This document shows positions 1 to 11,189 of a DNA stretch of 34,743 nt, one piece after another. Origin of the DNA: Actinomycetota bacterium (lineage in GTDB: Bacteria > Actinomycetota > Thermoleophilia > Gaiellales > Gaiellaceae); the NCBI GenBank assembly GCA_005884945.1, contig VAYM01000146.1:1-34743 (forward strand). The letters are read 5' to 3'. The notes beneath the pieces are model-generated. The model had not been told where the DNA came from, ran no database searches, and was given only the letters and a program-made list of their open reading frames with translations. The stretch's first letter is position 1. Every line of letters starts with the position of its first letter. A program made the position numbers and the translations under genes.

Positions 1-270
1 CCTCCGGAGGCCGGCACGCTGACCGTCGTCGCGACCGGCTACTCGCTCCCCGGCCACACGTCGACCGGGATGCCGGTCGGCTGGGGCGTCGTGGCCGTCG
101 ACCCGTCCGTGATCCCGCTCGGGACGCGGATGACGATCCCGGGGTACGGCGAAGGGGTCGCGGCGGACGTCGGCAGCGCCGTGCAGGGCGCGACGATCGA
201 CCTCTGGTTCCCGACCGTGGGGCAGGCGATGGCATGGGGCCGCCGGACGCTGACGGTCACCCTGCACTAA
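1..270 (+). CDS. 3D-domain protein, C-terminal part (5' end outside window)
   Basis: An open frame enters from the left edge and stops with TAA at 268-270, leaving 89 residues. They match the 3D (Asp-Asp-Asp) domain of secreted cell-wall enzymes related to the MltA barrel. The order is VVATGYS at the start, VDPSVIPLGT, a third-strand AADVG and IDLWFPT near the end, so the three aspartates that name the family are present. Family members are usually exported and act on peptidoglycan, often behind a peptidoglycan-binding or G5/DUF348 module that would lie upstream of this window. A catalytic role cannot be shown from this fragment. The response regulator follows 43 bp downstream on the same strand. 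Confidence 0.75.
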   Translation, partial: PPEAGTLTVVATGYSLPGHTSTGMPVGWGVVAVDPSVIPLGTRMTIPGYGEGVAADVGSAVQGATIDLWFPTVGQAMAWGRRTLTVTLH

Positions 271-313
271 ACTTTCCGCCTCCATCCTCCCCAGACCTCG
301 GAGGGCGCCCAGG

Positions 314-994
314 ATGAGCGAGGCCGTGATAGCCGAGGAAACCGTGCCCGACGATCTGCGCGTGCTGATCGTCGACGACCACGACCTCTTTCGCAGCGGA
401 TTGCGCAACCTGCTCGAGGAGCAGGGTGTCCACGTCATCGGCGAGGCCGCCGCCGGCCAGGAGGCCGTGCAGATCGTCCGCGAGCTCGCGCCCGATGTCG
501 TCGTCATGGACCTGAACATGCCCGGCATGGGCGGCGTCGAGGCGACACGCCACATCAGCTCGGTCGCGCCGCTGACCCGAGTCTTGATGCTGACGATCTC
601 GGATCAGGACAACGACGTCATCGACGCGATCCTCGCGGGTGCCTGCGGATACCTGCTCAAGGACTCGTCGATCCAGGAGCTGATGGCCGGCATCCGCGCC
701 GCCTCGATGGGCGAGTCGCTGATCTCGCCGACGATCGCGGCGAAGGTCCTCCAACGCGTGCGCGCGTCGACAACGCAGCCGGAGATCGAGAGCACGATCC
801 GGGCCGAGCTGTCGGACCGGGAGATCGAGGTCCTCAAGCTGATTGCCAACGGCAAGGACAACGCGATGATCGCCGCCGAGCTCCACATCAGCCCGAAGAC
901 GGTCAAGAACCACATCTCGAACATCCTGATGAAGCTGCAAATCGACAACCGCATCCAGGCGGCCGTCTACGCGGTCCGGAGCGGAATCGTCTAA
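314..994 (+). CDS. NarL/FixJ-family response regulator
   Basis: This 226-residue two-component regulator would bind DNA after phosphorylation by a sensor kinase. The receiver domain spans about residues 15-130, with the acidic pocket D21-D22, phospho-acceptor D66 in VVVMDLNMP, switch T94 and K116 in GYLLKD. A LuxR-type helix-turn-helix follows at about 165-226 (LSDREIEVLKLIANG, then SPKTVKNHISNILMKL). Length is usual for NarL relatives. The ATG is supported by GGAGGG at 300-305, 8 nt upstream. No kinase gene is present, so it is an orphan here and its signal is unknown. Its TAA overlaps the stop of the convergent gene by four bases (CTAA at 991-994). Confidence 0.93.
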   Translation: MSEAVIAEETVPDDLRVLIVDDHDLFRSGLRNLLEEQGVHVIGEAAAGQEAVQIVRELAPDVVVMDLNMPGMGGVEATRHISSVAPLTRVLMLTISDQDNDVIDAILAGACGYLLKDSSIQELMAGIRAASMGESLISPTIAAKVLQRVRASTTQPEIESTIRAELSDREIEVLKLIANGKDNAMIAAELHISPKTVKNHISNILMKLQIDNRIQAAVYAVRSGIV

Positions 995-1308
995 GCCGCG
1001 TTTGCGCGCACGTCGTTCGCGCGCGCGCGGAGTGACCGGATCAGGGCCCCGATCCCGGCGAGGTCGCTCTCGACCTCGCGCAGGTCGTGCGCGAGCCTCC
1101 GAAGCTCGCACGCCTGCAACTCGTTGAAGTCGTCCGCCAGCTGCAAGGCGACGTCGACGATGCGTCGCTGGATGCGCCATTGTTCGCCTTCGATCGCCAT
1201 CGCCCGCGCGTAGCCCGCGGTCAAGAGATCCTCGATGTGTGCGAGCGTGGGCGCGCCCTCACCTGCCTCGGGCGCCTCGAGCAGCGTGCGGATGTGGTTC
1301 TCGATCAT
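991..1308 (-). CDS. Small helical protein of unknown function
   Basis: A 105-residue protein that I do not recognise. It is predicted to be almost all helix, rich in Arg, Ala, Leu and Glu, with heptad-like spacing in the second half (FNELQACELRRLAHDLREVE), which suggests a coiled coil or helical bundle. It has no signal peptide, membrane segment or catalytic motif. Third codon positions are strongly G/C, like its neighbours, which supports real coding. The ATG at 1306-1308 has no clear Shine-Dalgarno sequence, so it may be leaderless. It is convergent with the response regulator and shares four bases with it. A link to that regulator is possible but unproven. Confidence 0.6.
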   Translation of the reverse strand: MIENHIRTLLEAPEAGEGAPTLAHIEDLLTAGYARAMAIEGEQWRIQRRIVDVALQLADDFNELQACELRRLAHDLREVESDLAGIGALIRSLRARANDVRANAA

Positions 1309-1366
1309 GGGATAGCCAGGGTCGGCAGCAGCCTCTCAAGTATCGGGGTTCCGCAAGGCGCTCCAC

Positions 1367-1439
1367 ATGGGCCGCGAGGCCCATTTCGCGGCGCGGGGAG
1401 GCCCATCGTCTTGACGCGCACCGGCCCGCTCCGAAAAAT
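1367..1439 (+). promoter_or_regulatory. Probable promoter and operator-like repeats before the carboxypeptidase gene
   Basis: TTGACG at 1411-1416 and AAAAAT at 1434-1439 are separated by 17 bp, a good sigma70-like arrangement on the plus strand. The expected start of transcription, around 1446, falls almost on the GTG at 1449, so the message would be near-leaderless, in line with the missing Shine-Dalgarno site. Just upstream a perfect 7-bp inverted repeat (ATGGGCC, loop GCGA, GGCCCAT) lies at 1367-1384. Its GAGGCCCAT arm recurs as a direct repeat at 1398-1406. A regulator-binding site is possible. Confidence 0.45.
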
Positions 1440-1448
1440 GGTGTTCCG

Positions 1449-5286
<3,838 letters not shown>

Positions 5287-5309
5287 CGCCGCCGATGGTA
5301 TCGGCGCGC

Positions 5310-6020
5310 TCAGTACGCAACGCTGACGAGATAGAGGCCCCACGGCGGCGCCGTTTGGCCCGCCTCCGAACGCGGCCGTCCGTCGAGCAGCGGTGTCACG
5401 TCGATGCCGTCGGCCATCGTTCCGACGAGCGTCCGCACCATGTGACGAAGGAAGGAGTCGGCCGTGATCTCGAACACGAGCACGTCTCCGTCATCGAGCC
5501 ACTGCGCGGACTCGACGACGCGGACGAAGACGTCGTGCTGCGTCTCCGTCGGCGTGAACGCCCGGAAGTCGTGCTCGCCGACCAGTGCCGACGCAGCCGC
5601 GTTCAGTGCGCGTCGATCGAGCGGCCGAGACAACCACCACGAGCGCCGGTGCTCGAATGCCGAGCGAACGCGCGGACGCCAAATCCGATAGCGATACGAG
5701 CGCGAGCGGGCAGAGAAACGTGCATGGAAATCCGGCGCTGCCTCCTCGGCGTCGACAACCGCGACGTCGTCGGGCAGCGACGCATTGAGCGCCTCCGTCG
5801 TTCGCTCGACGGACGGACCGCCGTCGACGTCGAGGCCTGCAACATTCGCAAGCGCGTGGACGCCCGTGTCCGTCCGGCCGGCGACGGCGAGCGAATCCCA
5901 GCGCGGAAACACCGCCGCGAGCGCCTCACGCAGCACGCCCTCGACGGTGCGCTCGCCCGGCTGCGCCGCCCAGCCTCGGAATCCGCTGCCGTCGTACTCG
6001 AGCGTTAGCTTGACCCGCAC
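5310..6020 (-). CDS. truA: tRNA pseudouridine(38-40) synthase
   Basis: TruA converts uridines 38-40 of the tRNA anticodon stem-loop to pseudouridine. The 236-residue protein begins with the family pattern LEYDGSGFRGWAAQPG. Its catalytic aspartate is D51 in AGRTDTGVHA, and it ends with the usual SFLRHMVRTLVGTM segment. The start is GTG at 6018-6020 with no clear ribosome-binding site, and an inverted repeat begins at that codon. It heads a minus-strand run truA-HAD-ligA. In many bacteria truA follows rplQ directly; here the VIT-like gene, on the opposite strand, sits between them. Confidence 0.96.
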   Translation of the reverse strand: MRVKLTLEYDGSGFRGWAAQPGERTVEGVLREALAAVFPRWDSLAVAGRTDTGVHALANVAGLDVDGGPSVERTTEALNASLPDDVAVVDAEEAAPDFHARFSARSRSYRYRIWRPRVRSAFEHRRSWWLSRPLDRRALNAAASALVGEHDFRAFTPTETQHDVFVRVVESAQWLDDGDVLVFEITADSFLRHMVRTLVGTMADGIDVTPLLDGRPRSEAGQTAPPWGLYLVSVAY

Positions 6021-6049
6021 GTCAGGGGTGCCTGACGCTTGTTGTCAGG
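6020..6049. promoter_or_regulatory. Inverted repeat with a third half-site between truA and the VIT-like gene
   Basis: CGTCAGG, loop GGTG, CCTGACG forms a perfect 7-bp inverted repeat at 6020-6037. A third copy of the half-site, GTCAGG, is at 6044-6049. The region separates two divergent genes and touches the GTG start of truA, so protein binding could affect both. It does not resemble the Fur or DtxR/IdeR consensus as I know them. A TACACT hexamer at 6086-6091, 8 nt before the GTG at 6100, could be the -10 box of a leaderless plus-strand transcript, but I see no good -35. Confidence 0.35.
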
Positions 6050-6099
6050 TCTTCCTTATGTTCTGGGACCTTGCAGGAAGAGGGATACACTCTACATTC

Positions 6100-6579
6100 G
6101 TGTCGGACGAACATGCCTTTCTGCTCCAGCGCGTCCAGCCGGCGATGGTCGGCCTCATCGATGGCTCCCTGTCCACGCTCGCGCCGATCTTCGCAGTCGC
6201 GCTTGCGACGCACAGACCGCACTACGCGTTCTACGCCGGTCTTGCCACCGCGATCGGCGCGGGAGTCAGCATGGCGTTCTCGGAAGGACTATCGGACACC
6301 GGCGAGCTGACAGGCCGGGGAAACCCTTTCGTGCGCGGCGGCATCACGGGTCTCGGCACGTTCTTCGGCGGCATCCTGCACACGCTTCCGTTCCTGATCC
6401 CGCACTACAAGGTCGCGATCGTGTCCGCGATCGTGGTCGTCGCGTTCGAGCTCGTGACGCTCGCTTTCCTCCGGTGGCGGTTCTTCGAGGACAGCTTCAT
6501 CAAAGCGCTCGCGTCCGTCACGCTCGGAGGAGTCATCATCGCTGCCGTCAGCGCGGCGCTTGGTTCGGCCGCGAGCTAG
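6100..6579 (+). CDS. VIT1/CCC1-type membrane protein, like the transport domain of MbfA
   Basis: A 159-residue integral membrane protein with about four to five hydrophobic segments. QPAMVGLIDGSLSTLAPIFA near residues 15-34, SMAFSEGLSDTG, LTGRGNPFVRGG and HTLPFLIP closely follow the C-terminal VIT1/CCC1 domain of MbfA, the ferritin-like membrane protein that exports iron or manganese. The N-terminal erythrin/ferritin domain of MbfA is absent; only about 14 residues precede the first conserved block. A metal exporter role is therefore inferred. Start choice is uncertain: GTG at 6100 fits a possible leaderless transcript, while an in-frame ATG at 6058 would add 14 residues. It is convergent with rplQ and divergent from truA. 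Confidence 0.75.
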   Translation: MSDEHAFLLQRVQPAMVGLIDGSLSTLAPIFAVALATHRPHYAFYAGLATAIGAGVSMAFSEGLSDTGELTGRGNPFVRGGITGLGTFFGGILHTLPFLIPHYKVAIVSAIVVVAFELVTLAFLRWRFFEDSFIKALASVTLGGVIIAAVSAALGSAAS

Positions 6580-6622
6580 TCCTTACGCCCCGCGCACCGG
6601 GGTACTAGGCCAGTGGTCCGCT

Positions 6623-7006
6623 TCACGGACGGGACGCTGACGCGGCCGGATCGAAGTCCACGAGCTCGAGATACACCATCTCGGCCGCGTCTCCGTAGCG
6701 CGGGCCGAGCTTCACGATGCGCGTGTAGCCGCCCGGCCGGTCGGCGAACCGCGGCGCGACGTCCGCGAACAGCTGGTGGACGACGTCCTGTGAGCGAAGC
6801 TCGGCGATCGCCTGGCGCCGCGCCGCCAGGTCGCCGCGCTTGCCGAGCGTGATCATCTGCTCGGCGAACGGCTTGACCGCCTTCGCCTTCGCTTCGGTCG
6901 TCTTGATCCGGCCGTGCTCGATCAGCGACCCCGCGAGGTTCGCGTACAGCGCCTTGCGGTGCGCCGAGTCGCGACCGAGCTTCTTGCCTGCGCGGTGGTG
7001 CCTCAT
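6623..7006 (-). CDS. rplQ: 50S ribosomal protein L17
   Basis: L17 is a large-subunit protein near the peptide exit tunnel. The 127-residue product starts [20 protein letters not shown] and contains [20 protein letters not shown] and the C-terminal YVELVDFDP-like ending (YLELVDFDP), all typical. Its short C-terminal tail (PAASASRP) is unremarkable. It is the last gene of the alpha block, 2 bp after rpoA, the usual place. A 5-bp hairpin at 6588-6602 lies just beyond its stop but lacks a T run, so I see no convincing terminator between it and the convergent membrane-protein gene. Confidence 0.97.
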   Translation of the reverse strand: MRHHRAGKKLGRDSAHRKALYANLAGSLIEHGRIKTTEAKAKAVKPFAEQMITLGKRGDLAARRQAIAELRSQDVVHQLFADVAPRFADRPGGYTRIVKLGPRYGDAAEMVYLELVDFDPAASASRP

Positions 7007-7008
7007 GG

Positions 7009-7995
7009 TTAGAGCGCCGCGGAGCCTTCGTCGCCGCGCAGCGTCAGGCCGTGCGCCGCGAGCGTCTCCTTGACCTCCTCCACGGACTTCTTGCCGAAGT
7101 TCGGGATCGCGGCGAGCTCGTTCTCGGTCTTGACGACGAGGTCGCCGATCGTCTCGATGCCGACGCGCTTGAGGCAGTTGTACGAGCGGACGCCGAGCTC
7201 GAGCTCCTCGATCGGGAAGTTTTCCATCCCGTGCGCGAGCGGCATCTCGGGCTGCGTGCCATCGCCGCCGACGCTCTCGGTCAAGTGCTCGATGCGGTCG
7301 ATGTCAGTGAAGAGCGCCAGCTGCTTGATGAGGACTTCCGACGCTTGGGCGATCGCGTCCTTCGGCGAGATCGAGCCGTCGGTCGTCACGTCGAGGCGCA
7401 GCTTGTCGTAGTCGGTGCGCTGACCGACGCGCGCCGCCTCGACGTCGTAGGCAACGCGCCGAACTGGCGAGAAGATCGAGTCGATCGGGATGACGCCGAT
7501 CGTGTGCTCGGGGCCGCGGTTCAGCTCCGCCGGGACGTAGCCCCGGCCGCGCCCGATCGTGAGCGTCATCTCGAGCTTGCCCTTGTCGGAGAGATGCGCG
7601 AGCTCGAGATCCGGGTTCAGGATCTCCAGCTCCGCCGGCGCCTCGATGTCGGACGCCTTCACGACGCCGGCGCCGCGCTTGACGACGTGGACTTCGATCT
7701 CCGGCGAATCGCCGTGCAGGCGGCAGATGAGGTTCTTGAGGTTGAGGATGATGTCGGTGACGTCCTCGCGGACGCCCGGCAGCGTCGTGAATTCGTGCGA
7801 GATTCCCTCGATCTTCACCGACGTGACGGCCGCGCCTTCGAGCGACGACAGCAGCACCCGGCGCAGCGAGTTTCCGAACGTGTAACCGAAGCCGCGGTCG
7901 AGCGGCTCGATCTCGAAGACCCCGCGCTCCTCGTCCACTTCCTCGTGGACGATCTTCGGGATCTGGAATTCCATCAGGCTGGTGCGAGTTGCCAA
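7009..7995 (-). CDS. rpoA: DNA-directed RNA polymerase subunit alpha
   Basis: The alpha subunit dimerises to start RNA polymerase assembly, and its C-terminal domain contacts promoters and activators. The 328-residue protein has the N-terminal assembly domain ([20 protein letters not shown], then [14 protein letters not shown]) and an alpha-CTD from about residue 258 ([20 protein letters not shown], then [14 protein letters not shown]). The likely start is TTG at 7993-7995: GGAAGG at 8003-8008 sits 7 nt before it. The first ATG (7972-7974, residue 8) has no ribosome-binding site at the right distance. It follows rpsD by 13 bp, in standard order. Confidence 0.97.
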   Translation of the reverse strand: MATRTSLMEFQIPKIVHEEVDEERGVFEIEPLDRGFGYTFGNSLRRVLLSSLEGAAVTSVKIEGISHEFTTLPGVREDVTDIILNLKNLICRLHGDSPEIEVHVVKRGAGVVKASDIEAPAELEILNPDLELAHLSDKGKLEMTLTIGRGRGYVPAELNRGPEHTIGVIPIDSIFSPVRRVAYDVEAARVGQRTDYDKLRLDVTTDGSISPKDAIAQASEVLIKQLALFTDIDRIEHLTESVGGDGTQPEMPLAHGMENFPIEELELGVRSYNCLKRVGIETIGDLVVKTENELAAIPNFGKKSVEEVKETLAAHGLTLRGDEGSAAL

Positions 7996-8002
7996 AGCGT
8001 TT

Positions 8003-8008
8003 CCTTCC
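8003..8008 (-). promoter_or_regulatory. Ribosome-binding site that fixes the TTG start of rpoA
   Basis: On the minus strand GGAAGG occupies this site, right after the rpsD stop, with 7 nt to the TTG at 7993-7995. The distance to the downstream ATG would be 28 nt, which is too far, so initiation at TTG is favoured. Confidence 0.6.
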
Positions 8009-8629
8009 TTACTTGGAGTAGAGCTCGACGATGAGCGATTCCTGGACCGGCGTGTCGATCTCCGACCGTTCCGGCCACTTGAGGATCTTTCCGGTCAGCC
8101 CGTCGTGGTCGGCCTGCAGCCACGGCGCGACGGAGGCGGTGAGGTCGGTCGCGTCGCGGATCACCTGCTGGGCGGACGAGCCCTCCGGAACGGTGATGAC
8201 GTCGTCCGGCTTGACCTGGTAGCTGGGGATGTTCACGCGGCGGCCGTTGACCTGGAAATGGCCGTGGCGCACGAGCTGGCGCGCTTGTGCGCGCGAGGCC
8301 GCGAACCCGAGCCGGTAGACGACGTTGTCGAGGCGCGTCTCGAGCATCCGCAGCAGGTTCTCGCCGGTGATGCCCGAGCCCTTGGTCGCCTTCGTGTAGT
8401 ACGTGCGGAACTGCTTCTCGAGCAGGCCGTAGTAGCGGCGCGCCTTCTGCTTCTCGCGCAGCTGCAGCAGGTACTCGCTCTGCTTGATGCGGCCGCGGCC
8501 GTGCTCGCCCGGCGGATACGAGCGGCGCTCGATCGCGCACTTCTCCGTCAGGCAGCGCTCGCCCTTGAGGAACAGCTTCATGCCCTCGCGGCGGCACTGC
8601 TTGCACTTGGGAGAACGGTCTCGTGCCAC
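8009..8629 (-). CDS. rpsD: 30S ribosomal protein S4, zinc-binding form
   Basis: S4 binds the 5' domain of 16S rRNA early in small-subunit assembly and helps set decoding accuracy. The 206-residue protein has the zinc form of the N-terminus: C9, C12, C26 and C31 form the four-cysteine site. An S4 RNA-binding domain follows ([16 protein letters not shown], then [20 protein letters not shown]). The start is GTG at 8627-8629, with GAGGG about 6 nt upstream inside the end of rpsK. In many bacteria S4 regulates the alpha operon, but I see no matching site that I can defend. Confidence 0.97.
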   Translation of the reverse strand: MARDRSPKCKQCRREGMKLFLKGERCLTEKCAIERRSYPPGEHGRGRIKQSEYLLQLREKQKARRYYGLLEKQFRTYYTKATKGSGITGENLLRMLETRLDNVVYRLGFAASRAQARQLVRHGHFQVNGRRVNIPSYQVKPDDVITVPEGSSAQQVIRDATDLTASVAPWLQADHDGLTGKILKWPERSEIDTPVQESLIVELYSK

Positions 8630-8630
8630 G

Positions 8631-9035
8631 CTAGACCCTCCGCCTCTTACGAGGCCGGACGCCGTTGTGCGCCTGCGGCGTCACGTCCTTGACGCCGAGG
8701 ATCTCGAGCCCGGCAGCCTGCAGCGAGCGGATCGCCGTCTCGCGGCCGGAGCCCGGCCCCTTCACGAAGACCTCGACCTTCTGCAGCCCGTGCTCCATGC
8801 CCTTGCGCGCACAGGCATCCGCGGTCACCTGTGCGGCGAACGGCGTCGACTTGCGCGAGCCCTTGAAACCGGCGGAGCCGGAGGACTCCCACGCGATCAC
8901 GTTGCCGTCCTTGTCCGTCAGCGCGACGATCGTGTTGTTGAAGGACGTCTTGATGTGCGCCTGGCCGATGGCGATGTTCTTCTTGACGCGGCGGCGCGTG
9001 CGGCCACGTGCCGCTTGTCTCCGAGGCGGGGCCAT
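8631..9035 (-). CDS. rpsK: 30S ribosomal protein S11
   Basis: S11 sits on the platform of the small subunit, next to the E site and S7. The 134-residue product has a basic N-terminus ([18 protein letters not shown]), the conserved core [20 protein letters not shown] and [15 protein letters not shown], and the standard [15 protein letters not shown] ending. Length is normal. It starts at ATG 9033-9035, immediately after the rpsM stop, and one base separates it from rpsD. Its usual partner S7 is abnormal in this genome (see rpsG), so the S7-S11 contact is of interest. Confidence 0.97.
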   Translation of the reverse strand: MAPPRRQAARGRTRRRVKKNIAIGQAHIKTSFNNTIVALTDKDGNVIAWESSGSAGFKGSRKSTPFAAQVTADACARKGMEHGLQKVEVFVKGPGSGRETAIRSLQAAGLEILGVKDVTPQAHNGVRPRKRRRV

Positions 9036-9419
9036 TTAGGTCTTCGCCGTCGACTTCTTGCCGCGGCCGACGGTCTTCTTCGGCCCCTTGCGTGTACGGG
9101 CGTTCGTGCGCGTGCGCTGGCCGTGCACGGGAAGCCCGCGACGATGGCGGATCCCCCGGTACGCGCCGATCTCCGAGAGCCGCTTGATCGCCTGCGAGCG
9201 CTCGCGGCGCAAATCGCCTTCGACCTCGAGATTCTCGTCGATGTACTGGCGAAGACGCGTGACCTCCTCGTCCGTGAGGTCGCGGATCTTCGTGTCCGGA
9301 TTGAGGCCGAGCGTGGCCGCCACCTTCTGCGCGCTCGGCTTGCCGATCCCGTAGATGTAGGTCAGCCCGATCTCGAGCCGCTTCTGGTTGGGGAGATTTA
9401 CTCCGGCGATGCGTGCCAC
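9036..9419 (-). CDS. rpsM: 30S ribosomal protein S13
   Basis: S13 forms head-to-body bridges and contacts P-site tRNA. The 127-residue protein starts [20 protein letters not shown], has a helix-two-turn-helix core ([15 protein letters not shown]) and the [20 protein letters not shown] motif, and ends in the usual lysine-rich tail ([11 protein letters not shown]). The start codon is GTG at 9417-9419. It is 4 bp from rpmJ and abuts rpsK, the normal order of the alpha block. Confidence 0.97.
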   Translation of the reverse strand: MARIAGVNLPNQKRLEIGLTYIYGIGKPSAQKVAATLGLNPDTKIRDLTDEEVTRLRQYIDENLEVEGDLRRERSQAIKRLSEIGAYRGIRHRRGLPVHGQRTRTNARTRKGPKKTVGRGKKSTAKT

Positions 9420-9423
9420 TCGG

Positions 9424-9537
9424 CTACCCCTGCCTTTGCTTGTGTCGCGGATTCGTGCAGATGACCATGGTCTTCCCGTGCCGCTTGATCACGCGGCAGC
9501 GCTCGCACATGGGCTTGACTGATGCTCTGACCTTCAT
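9424..9537 (-). CDS. rpmJ: 50S ribosomal protein L36, zinc-binding form
   Basis: A 37-residue protein read from ATG 9535-9537 to TAG 9424-9426. It begins [20 protein letters not shown] and continues with [17 protein letters not shown]. The four zinc ligands of the C+ form are C11, C14, C27 and H32. L36 stabilises 23S rRNA near the elongation-factor binding region. Genomes with this form often carry a zinc-free paralogue elsewhere; none is in this window. It lies between infA and rpsM, as in most bacteria. Confidence 0.97.
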   Translation of the reverse strand: MKVRASVKPMCERCRVIKRHGKTMVICTNPRHKQRQG

Positions 9538-9550
9538 CTCTGCCTGACTT

Positions 9551-9772
9551 TCAACGGTGCCTGTAGGTGATTCGGCCGCGGGTCAGGTCATACGGCGAGA
9601 GCTCCACCTTGACCTTGTCCCCCGGCAGGATCCGGATGTAGTGCTTCCTCATCTTTCCGGAGATCGTGGCGAGGACGGAGTGACCCCCGTCGAGTTGCAC
9701 CCGGAACATCGTGCTCGGGAGCGCCTCGGTGATCTCGCCTTCGACCTCGATCTTCTCTTCCTTGTTCGCCAT
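9551..9772 (-). CDS. infA: Translation initiation factor IF-1
   Basis: IF-1 blocks the ribosomal A site during initiation. The 73-residue protein is a single OB fold with the family pattern [20 protein letters not shown], followed by [20 protein letters not shown] and [15 protein letters not shown]. Length is standard. The ATG at 9770-9772 is preceded by AAAGG close upstream. It follows a probable terminator after map, so it may begin a separate transcription unit infA-rpmJ-rpsM-rpsK-rpsD-rpoA-rplQ, although I find no clear promoter in the 59-bp gap. Confidence 0.98.
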   Translation of the reverse strand: MANKEEKIEVEGEITEALPSTMFRVQLDGGHSVLATISGKMRKHYIRILPGDKVKVELSPYDLTRGRITYRHR

Positions 9773-9799
9773 TCGCCTTTCTTACGATCTACGCGCACG

Positions 9800-9823
9800 A
9801 AAAGACGGCGGGCTGACCCGCCG
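9800..9823 (-). terminator. Probable intrinsic terminator between map and infA
   Basis: On the minus strand CGGCGGG, loop TCAG, CCCGCCG makes a perfect 7-bp GC-only stem, followed at once by TCTTTT. It lies 8 bp after the map stop and is the only hairpin plus T-run inside the supercluster. The T run is short and interrupted, so read-through is likely. Confidence 0.55.
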
Positions 9824-9831
9824 CGAGCCGG

Positions 9832-10608
9832 TCATGGTAGCAAACCGGCCTTTGCAGGGGTTTTAGCCAGGGTCAGAATCCGCGGGCCCTCCTCGAGGAT
9901 CGCCACGGTGTGCTCGAAGTGCGCGGCGAGCGAGCCGTCCTGCGTCGAGATCGACCACTCGTCGTCGTGGAGGTAGACGTCCGGCCCGCCGGCCGTGATC
10001 ATCGGCTCGATCGCGAGGGTCATCCCGGTCTGCAGCGACGCGCCGCGGCCCGGCTCGCCGAAGTTCGGCACCTGCGGGTCCTCGTGGTAGGAGCGGCCTA
10101 CGCCGTGGCCGACGAGCGAGCGCACGACGGAGAATCCTGCAGCCTCGACGACGACCTGCACCGCGCGCGAGATGTCGCCGACGTGCTTGCCAGGTCGTGC
10201 CTGGGCGATCCCGGCATCGCGAGCCTCCTGGCAGACGTCGAGGAGCCGCTGCGCCTCGGACGTGATCTCGCCCACGCCGAAGGTGACCGCGCTGTCGGCG
10301 ATCAAGCCGTCGAGCGTGATGCCGACGTCGACGGAGATGAGATCGCCGTCCTCGACGCGGTACTCGCCGGGGATGCCGTGGACGACCATCGAGTTGGGCG
10401 AGATGCACGTCGCGGCCGGAAAACCGCGATAGCCCTTCGACGTCGGCACGCCGCCTTGCTCGCGGATGAACTCGTCCGCGATCCGGTCGAGCTCCACGGT
10501 CGTGATCCCCGGCTGGATGTGTTCGCCGACGAGCGCGATCGTCTCGGCCACGAGCTCGCCCGCGCGCGCCATGCCTTCGATCTCCCGCAGCGACTTGCGG
10601 ATGATCAC
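9832..10608 (-). CDS. map: Methionine aminopeptidase, type I
   Basis: Map removes the initiator methionine from new proteins. The 258-residue protein has the pita-bread fold with the five metal ligands in their usual settings: two aspartates in LISVDVGITLDGLIADSA, a histidine in LVGHGVGRSYHEDPQVPN, and glutamates in LAIEPMI and FEHTVAI. The N-terminus lacks the SH3-binding extension seen in some actinobacterial paralogues. It starts at GTG 10606-10608, overlapping the adk stop as GTGA, a sign of coupled translation. A probable terminator follows. Confidence 0.97.
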   Translation of the reverse strand: MIIRKSLREIEGMARAGELVAETIALVGEHIQPGITTVELDRIADEFIREQGGVPTSKGYRGFPAATCISPNSMVVHGIPGEYRVEDGDLISVDVGITLDGLIADSAVTFGVGEITSEAQRLLDVCQEARDAGIAQARPGKHVGDISRAVQVVVEAAGFSVVRSLVGHGVGRSYHEDPQVPNFGEPGRGASLQTGMTLAIEPMITAGGPDVYLHDDEWSISTQDGSLAAHFEHTVAILEEGPRILTLAKTPAKAGLLP

Positions 10609-11189
10609 GGCGTCACCGCGATCTGCTCGAGGGCCTGCTGAATCTCTGCGAAGACCTCGTTCTCGCTGCGGTCAGCGTGGATCGGAACGAGGTTGCCCCG
10701 TGTCCGGTAGTACTCGGTCAAGGGCGCGGTCTCGCGGTGGTAGTTCTCGAGCCGGCGACGGATCGCCTCATCCGTGTCGTCGGGACGCCCCTCGAGCTCC
10801 GCGCGCTTCCGCAGCCGCTCGAACGCGACGTCGTCGGGGATCTGTAGCGCGAAGACGACGCTGAACGTCCGCCCGAGCTCGTTCAACATCTCGTCGAGTG
10901 CCTCCGCCTGCACCGCTGTGCGCGGAAAGCCGTCGAGGACGAACCCCGGTTCGGTGTCGGGTTGCTCGAGCCGCGCGCGGATGAGCTCGATCATCAGATC
11001 GTCGGATACGAGATCGCCGCGGTCGTAGACGTCCTTGACGCGCTTGCCGAGCTCCGTCCCCGCGGCCATCTCCGCGCGCAGGATCTCGCCGCTCGCGATG
11101 TGGGGAATGCCGTACTCGGCGGAGATCCGCTTCGCCTGCGTTCCCTTCCCCGCTCCCTGCGGGCCCAGGAGGAGAACGTGAAGAGGCAC
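10605..11189 (-). CDS. adk: Adenylate kinase, short form
   Basis: Adk interconverts ATP plus AMP and two ADP. The P-loop is GPQGAGKGTQ at residues 8-17, followed by the AMP-binding pattern YGIPHIASGEILR, the GFVLDGFPRT strand, and a short lid (GRPDDTDEAIRRRLENY). At 194 residues it lacks the long, often zinc-binding lid of other bacterial forms, as is usual in actinobacteria. It starts at GTG 11187-11189, abuts secY upstream and overlaps map by four bases. The secY-adk-map order is the common bacterial one. Confidence 0.97.
   Translation of the reverse strand: MPLHVLLLGPQGAGKGTQAKRISAEYGIPHIASGEILRAEMAAGTELGKRVKDVYDRGDLVSDDLMIELIRARLEQPDTEPGFVLDGFPRTAVQAEALDEMLNELGRTFSVVFALQIPDDVAFERLRKRAELEGRPDDTDEAIRRRLENYHRETAPLTEYYRTRGNLVPIHADRSENEVFAEIQQALEQIAVTP

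Noticed and set aside
6588-6602. CCCCG-CGCAC-CGGGG hairpin between the VIT-like gene and rplQ as a terminator
   Set aside because: Only 5 bp and no T run on either strand; noted within rplQ but not called.
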